Assembly (NCBI GenBank): GCA_017467585.1
Contig: JAFUSR010000002.1
Location: forward strand, 1-62,045
Direction: 5' to 3'
DNA length: 62,045 nt
Source: Clostridia bacterium
GTDB taxonomy: Bacteria > Bacillota > Clostridia > Christensenellales > UBA1242
Position numbers and translations under genes: made by a program. The notes under the pieces are model-generated. The model saw only the letters and a list, made by a program, of their open reading frames with translations, was not told the origin of the DNA and made no database searches. Below, piece after piece: positions 57,519 through 62,045 of the stretch (position 1 is its first letter; the number at the start of each line of letters is the position of its first letter).

Positions 57519-59210
57519 ATGAAAAAATTAAAACAAATAATAGTTTCAATAGCATTGGTGTTTGCAATGGTTGTGCCAGCGTTTGCGCTGGTTGCCTGTG
57601 GCAACAAAAACAGCTCAAACAACAACCAAGAGCAAGCCGAAGCTGTTACACTCTCTAGTGCACTGGCGTCTTACCAAAAAGCACTTGCTGGTGACGAAGA
57701 AGAGAAGAACGAACTAAGAGCAGAGTATAACGAGAAGCAAAGGGATTTTGCGGAATACAACGCAACACAAAATGCGTTAAATAACAACCCTGAAGATGCT
57801 CAAGAGCGACTTCTTAACGCAAGACTAGAAGAACTCGAAGACAAGTACGAGACCACCGACACAAACACAATGGAAGACATTATGGCTGCTTGGGAGACAG
57901 AAAAGGCAGAAATTGAAGCCCAATTGTTGCCTGAAGAAGCAGGGGATGAAGGACTTGTGCTACAATATCAAGATGGTTATCAACATACAGTTGCAATGAG
58001 CCTTGGCGCACTAGCATATTTAAACGCTGCAGGCGCCAAAGAAAACATCCCATATACTTTTGAAATTAACGAGATAGAAACATATGTTGCGGAGTATGCA
58101 ATAAGTGGCAACAAGATTAACATTTTGCTTGATATGGGCGAAAAGGGAGGCATTGCTGCATTTCAACTCACCTTCAATGGCGGTGCCATTCAAACCGTTG
58201 AAATGGCATCATGCGTCAACGAGGTTAATGTTAAAACAATGACTGGTGAAATCCAATTAGAAGGTGAAGCGGAAAAATATGAGCAAACATATAGTAGAAC
58301 AAACATTGTTGAAATGTATGTAGATTTTGCTTCACACACTTTCTATGGTGTTCTGTTGCGTGAGGAATATACAAACGACTCAAGATACCCAGAAAATGAC
58401 TATGTTCCAGTTTTGCCAGACTTTGTTGCTGCCTACAACGCAGGAAACATTTCTCAGAGCAATCTAAATAAACTTTATGACTCAAACGCATATGTTTATC
58501 TTGCACAATATAACTTTGTGACTGGCGACGCAAAAGAATTTAATAAGAAATCAGTAGGTGGAAACATTCTTTCACTTTTAAAGCCAGTCAAAGGTGCAAT
58601 TGCCACTCTTCCAACAAAGACAACCGAGTTTGAATATAACCTGCTCGAGGTTGAAGAGGTAAGTGCCGAGGCCGCTGCCCAAGCCGAGGTCGAAATTGCT
58701 AAAGCAAATGGTGACAACACACTGGAACTTTTGGACACAGTGGCTTATAACGAAGAAACAGGTGTTGAATTTAACTATAATTTTATTGCTGCACCAGCCG
58801 CAGACCTCACAAAAGCTCAAATGCTTTCAATTCTCGACCAACTTGTTGATATGATTGATCATAACGAGTATAATTCTCCAGATTGGTTCGAAGAGATTTG
58901 CTTTTTAATGAGTCACGACGGCAGCACTTATAATGACAGGGGTGTTCCTACTGGCTTGAATTATGCTAGAAAAAATTTGGCAAATTCTGACGAATGGAAC
59001 AACGAAATTTGGCCATATGATCCAAATGCAGAAGCTGGAGAAGCTATTGTAGATTCAGTAACAATAATAACTCTTGGATATGTCAACGAAATGCAATTGA
59101 TTAAAGCTGAGGGACGCCAGGGTTACCCAGGCAATTTCTATTTTGCTATTGACGGTCAAGGACAAGTTGTTTTAACTACTAACTTGTTAAACCAATACAC
59201 CTTGAAATAA
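57519..59210 (+). CDS. Lipoprotein, 563 residues
   Basis: This secreted lipoprotein has a strong signal peptide and the lipobox FALVAC (Cys27). Residues 30-150 are acidic and helical (EEEKNELRAEYNEKQRDFAEYNATQNAL), likely a coiled coil. The remainder is mixed alpha/beta, rich in Glu, Asn, Tyr, with 'YSRTNIVEMYVDFASHTFYGVLLREEY'. I do not recognise a family. GAGGAG precedes the start. It is inserted between rnr and smpB and driven by the poly-G promoter, which suggests a variable surface antigen; that is inference. Confidence 0.8.
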   Translation: MKKLKQIIVSIALVFAMVVPAFALVACGNKNSSNNNQEQAEAVTLSSALASYQKALAGDEEEKNELRAEYNEKQRDFAEYNATQNALNNNPEDAQERLLNARLEELEDKYETTDTNTMEDIMAAWETEKAEIEAQLLPEEAGDEGLVLQYQDGYQHTVAMSLGALAYLNAAGAKENIPYTFEINEIETYVAEYAISGNKINILLDMGEKGGIAAFQLTFNGGAIQTVEMASCVNEVNVKTMTGEIQLEGEAEKYEQTYSRTNIVEMYVDFASHTFYGVLLREEYTNDSRYPENDYVPVLPDFVAAYNAGNISQSNLNKLYDSNAYVYLAQYNFVTGDAKEFNKKSVGGNILSLLKPVKGAIATLPTKTTEFEYNLLEVEEVSAEAAAQAEVEIAKANGDNTLELLDTVAYNEETGVEFNYNFIAAPAADLTKAQMLSILDQLVDMIDHNEYNSPDWFEEICFLMSHDGSTYNDRGVPTGLNYARKNLANSDEWNNEIWPYDPNAEAGEAIVDSVTIITLGYVNEMQLIKAEGRQGYPGNFYFAIDGQGQVVLTTNLLNQYTLK

Positions 59211-59225
59211 ATTTAACTAATCAAT

Positions 59226-59253
59226 CCCCACTCGAAAACTGAGTGGGGTTTTT
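59226..59253 (+). terminator. Terminator
   Basis: CCCCACTC/GAGTGGGG with a seven-base loop and five T. Confidence 0.93.
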
Positions 59254-59330
59254 GTTTGCAAAATTCGCTTTAAAACCATTTTAGTTTGTGGATTTCAGCG
59301 TTGTTTGCCACAAAAACATCAAAGTTATGG

Positions 59331-59359
59331 TTGAAAAAGCGCTTTTGCTGTGATATACT
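59331..59359 (+). promoter_or_regulatory. Promoter of smpB
   Basis: TTGAAA (59331-59336), 17 bases, TATACT (59354-59359). It lies within a longer in-frame reading of smpB and so excludes the upstream start. Confidence 0.8.
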
Positions 59360-59378
59360 ATGCACTAGGTTAGCAACT

Positions 59379-59813
59379 ATGATAGAAAACAGAGAAGCCA
59401 AATTTAATTATTTTATTGAAGACACTGTCGAAGCAGGTCTTGTTTTGGTTGGCTGCGAAGTTAAATCTATTCGTCAAGGAAACATGAGCTTGAAAGATTG
59501 TTTTGTTAAAATTTCAAATGGCGAAGTGTTTCTTTACAATAGTCACATTGCAACCTACGACAAAACCAGTGTGTTTGTTCCAGACCAGAGAAGAACAAGA
59601 AAGTTGCTTCTTCACAAGAGTCAAATAGAAAAGTTGGAAAAACGCACAAGCGTTCAAGGTTATGCACTTGTGCCACTAAAAGTTTATTTTGTTCGTGGCA
59701 AGGCAAAACTGCTTCTTGGAATTGGCAAGGGCAAAAAACTTTATGACAAGCGACAGAGCATAAAAGAACGCGACAATTTAAGGCAAGCAAAGCGTGACAT
59801 AAAAAACATGTAG
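59379..59813 (+). CDS. smpB: SsrA-binding protein SmpB
   Basis: This 144-residue protein binds tmRNA and delivers it to stalled ribosomes. It starts ENREAKFNYFIEDTVEAGLVLVGCEVKSIRQG, with the conserved 'GtEVKSiR.G' region, then 'SFVKI..GEvfLyn.HI' and a basic C-terminal tail (KGKKLYDKRQSIKERDNLRQAKRDIKNM) that enters the mRNA channel. ATG 59379 is chosen from the promoter position and family length. The tmRNA gene starts five bases after its stop. Confidence 0.96.
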   Translation: MIENREAKFNYFIEDTVEAGLVLVGCEVKSIRQGNMSLKDCFVKISNGEVFLYNSHIATYDKTSVFVPDQRRTRKLLLHKSQIEKLEKRTSVQGYALVPLKVYFVRGKAKLLLGIGKGKKLYDKRQSIKERDNLRQAKRDIKNM

Positions 59814-59817
59814 TCCT

Positions 59818-60171
59818 GGGGGCGAATTGTTTCGACACCGACAAGCAAGATTTGTCAAAAGCGCATTTGTAGCGCCCACCTACATAAAAATGGGCAAAAA
59901 AATAAACGCAAACGAAAATAAGCTTGCATTAGCTGCCTAAGTGCGCTAACGGTTGACAACCAAAGTGCCATTAATAAGTTGTCAATTGTCAAATTATAAT
60001 GGACGAATACAGATTGTGTGTGTGAAATTTGTGTTTCGACTATTCACACAATAGTTTTTGCAAAAGTGGTTGACTGATTTTGCAGAAATGAAACTTTCAT
60101 GTCAACTGTGATGCGGAGAAGGGCAAATGGTGTTTTCGGTGGACTGGACTTCACCGTCCACGCCTCCACCA
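59818..60171 (+). ncRNA. ssrA: tmRNA (ssrA)
   Basis: The tRNA-like ends pair GGGGGCG with CGCCTCC and carry an encoded CCA (60169-60171). The T arm reads GGACTTCACCGTCC-like near the end, and the 5' part has GAATTGTTTCGACACCG. The tag reading frame at 59908-59940 gives ANENKLALAA and stops with TAA. Pseudoknot stems such as GGTTGACAAC lie downstream. The tag keeps the ANEN start and ALAA end with KL in place of the common Y. It follows smpB, as usual. Confidence 0.95.
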
Positions 60172-60176
60172 AACAG

Positions 60177-60202
60177 ACCACCAAATTTTGGTGGTTTTTT
60201 GT
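60177..60202 (+). terminator. Terminator of ssrA
   Basis: ACCACCAAA/TTTGGTGGT around one base, then T-run, six bases after the CCA. Confidence 0.92.
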
Positions 60203-60492
60203 TTGCACAAATTCTGCAAAATATGAATATCAATATATCAATTTAGCACGATTGATTTATACCAGTGGGGATATGTTTGGAAAATGTAAAAAAAAACAAA
60301 AATTTTCAAAAAAAATAAGTCACTTGCTATTGACAAGAAGATAATAATGTGTTAGAATAACACTGAAAAATGACATAAAATATAAAATATTTATGTGGTT
60401 TTTGCAGAAAATTGCTCAAAAATGCGATTTTGACAACTAATTATCGTCAAAAAACCGCAAATTAAGATTGGGTAAGATGAAAGGAGAAAATT
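60203..60492 (+). other. Promoter and long 5' leader of gene 60493
   Basis: No gene lies here. A strong promoter, TTGACA (60330-60335), 17 bases, TAGAAT (60353-60358), predicts a leader of about 128 bases, unusually long for this window. The leader can form TTTTGAC/GTCAAAA (near 60429-60455) and GGTTTTTGC-type arms with CAAAAAACC. It could be a regulatory leader. It matches no riboswitch I know. Confidence 0.6.
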
Positions 60493-61437
60493 ATGACAAC
60501 ATTTCAATTGATTATGGTTATACTTATGGCAGTTGCATTTGTATGTATAATCGGATTCAGCATTGCGTTTATTGTTGAAGCTGCAAAAGCAGGCAAAGTT
60601 GCTGAACAAAAAGCTGAAGAACCAGCCGAAGAAGAAAAAGCTGAAGAACCAGCAACTGAAGAGAGCTATGACATTAGAGATATGCTTGCTCAACTCGAAG
60701 AAGAAGCTGCAACTGAGCCAGCAAAAGAAGAGGAGCCTGTTGAAGAACCAGCTGCACCAGCTGAAGAAGAAAAGGTTGAAGAGCCTGCACAAGAAGAAGT
60801 TAAAAACGAAGAACCAGCCGAAGAAGAAAAGGCTGAAGAACCAGCTGCAGAAGAAAAGGCTGAAGAACCAGCAGCTGAAGAAGAAGCTCCTAAGACAATC
60901 ATTATTAAAGAAGTTACAACTGAAACAGTTGGAACAGATTTCGACTATAATGTTCGTCTTGCAAAAATCGTTGAATCAAAAAATAAACTAGAAAAAGATA
61001 TTGCAAAAACAAGAAATTCAATTCTTAAATATGAAAGAACAGAACGCAGAAAAGAGCGCAATCAAAAAATGCTCGATCGCAGAGCTGTTGAACTTACAAA
61101 TCTCAACTTGCTTATGTATTCTGTAACTGACATTAAAAACGTTGATGCAGACAAAAAGCAAAAACAAGAAGAGCTTACAACCCACATTGCAGAACTCAAA
61201 GCTAGCATTCAAGATGCTGATGAATATTTAGCAAAGAATCGTGAAAAATATGAACACGACAAAAAGATGCTTGAATTCTATGAAAAAGAAGAAGCAAGAT
61301 ATAACGACGAAATTAAAGAACTTGAAGTTCTTATCGGCAGTGCAAACAGTGTAACAAGCTCAACAACAACCACAACAACAGAAACTCTTACCAAAGCTCC
61401 TGCAGATGCAGAAGGCGAAGGCGAGGATCAAGAATAA
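60493..61437 (+). CDS. Membrane-anchored protein with EPA repeats and coiled coil
   Basis: This 314-residue protein has one N-terminal membrane helix (IMVILMAVAFVCIIGFSIAFIVEAA, residues 7-31). Residues 36-135 are low-complexity repeats of A-E-E-P-A, E-E-E-K and similar units. From about 140 to 290 a long heptad-patterned helix follows (IVESKNKLEKDIAKTRNSILKYERTERRKERNQKM; KQKQEELTTHIAELKASIQDADEYLAKNREKYEHDKKML). I do not recognise a family. Such a layout suits a spacer and scaffold protein at the membrane. AAAGGAG precedes the ATG. Confidence 0.8.
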   Translation: MTTFQLIMVILMAVAFVCIIGFSIAFIVEAAKAGKVAEQKAEEPAEEEKAEEPATEESYDIRDMLAQLEEEAATEPAKEEEPVEEPAAPAEEEKVEEPAQEEVKNEEPAEEEKAEEPAAEEKAEEPAAEEEAPKTIIIKEVTTETVGTDFDYNVRLAKIVESKNKLEKDIAKTRNSILKYERTERRKERNQKMLDRRAVELTNLNLLMYSVTDIKNVDADKKQKQEELTTHIAELKASIQDADEYLAKNREKYEHDKKMLEFYEKEEARYNDEIKELEVLIGSANSVTSSTTTTTTETLTKAPADAEGEGEDQE

Positions 61438-61455
61438 TTATTTAAAATAATTTAG

Positions 61456-61486
61456 AAAACCATCACAAACCGTGATGGTTTTTTTG
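61456..61486 (+). terminator. Terminator
   Basis: AACCATCAC/GTGATGGTT with a five-base loop and seven T. Confidence 0.92.
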
Positions 61487-61506
61487 TGCTAAAAATTATG
61501 TTACTA

Positions 61507-61535
61507 TTGAAAAGTCGTAATGGATATGGTATTAT
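61507..61535 (+). promoter_or_regulatory. Promoter for gene 61557
   Basis: TTGAAA (61507-61512), 17 bases, TATTAT (61530-61535), then GGGGGAG before the ATG. Confidence 0.8.
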
Positions 61536-61556
61536 ATTTATATAGGGGGAGTTGCC

Positions 61557-62045
61557 ATGGACAATATTATCAAAATTTTAAACAACACAAAATTTCCATT
61601 TTTCACAACAACCGAACAGGATTTGTTGTTTGCATCAGAAAAATATTGTGTGCCAGAAGACGAATGGGTTGACGATGGTCATGATGCGGGATTTGTTAAA
61701 CCAGATAATTATTATGATGTCATTCAACATAATAATTGGAAAATCAATTTTGCTGACGGCAGCAGCTTAGAAGTTCCATTTATTGAACTTGATAGCTACA
61801 CCAAAACAATAAAATGCCAGAGATTTGAAGTCACAATGAAACTTTATGACGAGTTTGATCCAAGACCAGACGTAATTAAAGAAAAGAAAAAGGTGGTTAC
61901 ACTTAAACTGGTTGGCGACGATATTGTTTCAATTGAAGATGCAAACACCGGTGATATTGTGTTTGAAAACAAATATCTTGATAAGCCAAAAGTCATTCAA
62001 CGAATAATGCTTTTTGGGGTTGTTGATACTCTTCAAAAATTACAA
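61557..62045 (+). CDS. Hypothetical protein, cut by window end
   Basis: An open frame starts at ATG 61557 (MDNIIKILNNTKFPFF) and runs 163 codons to the window edge without a stop. GGGGGAG and a clear promoter precede it. The protein is acidic and soluble so far, with SSLEVPFIELDSYTKTIKCQRFEVTMKLYDEFDPRPD in the middle and SIEDANTGDIVFENKYLDKPK near the cut. I do not recognise it. Confidence 0.75.
   Translation, partial: MDNIIKILNNTKFPFFTTTEQDLLFASEKYCVPEDEWVDDGHDAGFVKPDNYYDVIQHNNWKINFADGSSLEVPFIELDSYTKTIKCQRFEVTMKLYDEFDPRPDVIKEKKKVVTLKLVGDDIVSIEDANTGDIVFENKYLDKPKVIQRIMLFGVVDTLQKLQ

Noticed and set aside
60099..60344. 81-codon ORF after smpB
   Set aside because: It lies inside the tmRNA 3' part and its terminator.
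60690..60902. Ser/Ala-rich 70-codon minus-strand ORF
   Set aside because: It is the antisense reading of the EPA repeat codons of gene 60493.

Overview
This is an AT-rich, gene-dense chromosomal window that reads as a low-GC Gram-positive bacterium of the Clostridia, probably an uncultured gut lineage with a compact genome. The placement rests on gene order: a glmU-like gene then pth and mfd (12.4-19 kb); floA, yqfC, yqfD, ybeY, era, yqzL and recO (38.4-44 kb); and rnr, smpB and ssrA (54.8-60.2 kb). These are classic Firmicutes neighbourhoods, here with several usual members missing. Lipoprotein signal peptides, A/T-rich promoters of TTGACA-17-TATAAT type and strong intrinsic terminators fit. 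No finer taxonomic claim is safe from sequence reading alone.

Layout. 1-0.4 kb: two 72-bp direct repeats, a row of short hairpins and tRNA-Ala. 0.5-5.8 kb: mostly unrecognised genes plus an FNT channel. 5.8-12.4 kb: an archaeal-type AspRS with a small nucleosidase-like gene, an M1 peptidase, a YycJ-type hydrolase, a CPBP protease, an M14 peptidase and tadA. 12.4-22.9 kb: a uracil permease, the degenerate glmU-pth-mfd operon and a large PrsA-like lipoprotein. 22.9-27.0 kb: Sua5, YhhN-like, GNAT, an unknown and a Nudix protein. 27.1-34.1 kb: a small integrated element with a large serine integrase, a triple-HTH repressor, operator repeats, a rightward operon of small phage-like genes including a six-repeat protein, and a long nested hairpin. 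33.9-36.6 kb: a candidate sRNA and a duplicated tRNA-Ser segment whose second tRNA copy has decayed. 36.6-47.3 kb: housekeeping and sporulation-type genes (floA to recO, an M23 peptidase, pyruvate kinase). 47.4-54.8 kb: a cell-surface cluster (Ig-like lipoprotein, a 948-residue surface protein, a membrane-anchored Ig-like protein, a Smr protein, a signal-peptidase-I-like membrane protein). 54.8-60.2 kb: RNase R, a lipoprotein behind a poly-G promoter, SmpB and tmRNA. 60.5-62 kb: a membrane-anchored coiled-coil protein and a gene cut by the window end.

Two things stand out across the window. First, several genes have no ribosome binding site and instead carry a -10 hexamer exactly six bases before the start codon, so the predicted transcript would begin at the A of the ATG; leaderless mRNAs seem to be common here. 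Second, the lipoprotein gene at 57.5 kb has an eight-G tract between its -35 and -10 boxes, the classic layout of a phase-variable promoter. The mobile element has no recognisable replication, transfer or virion gene. Its repeat protein and structured 3' end are the parts least explained by known families.
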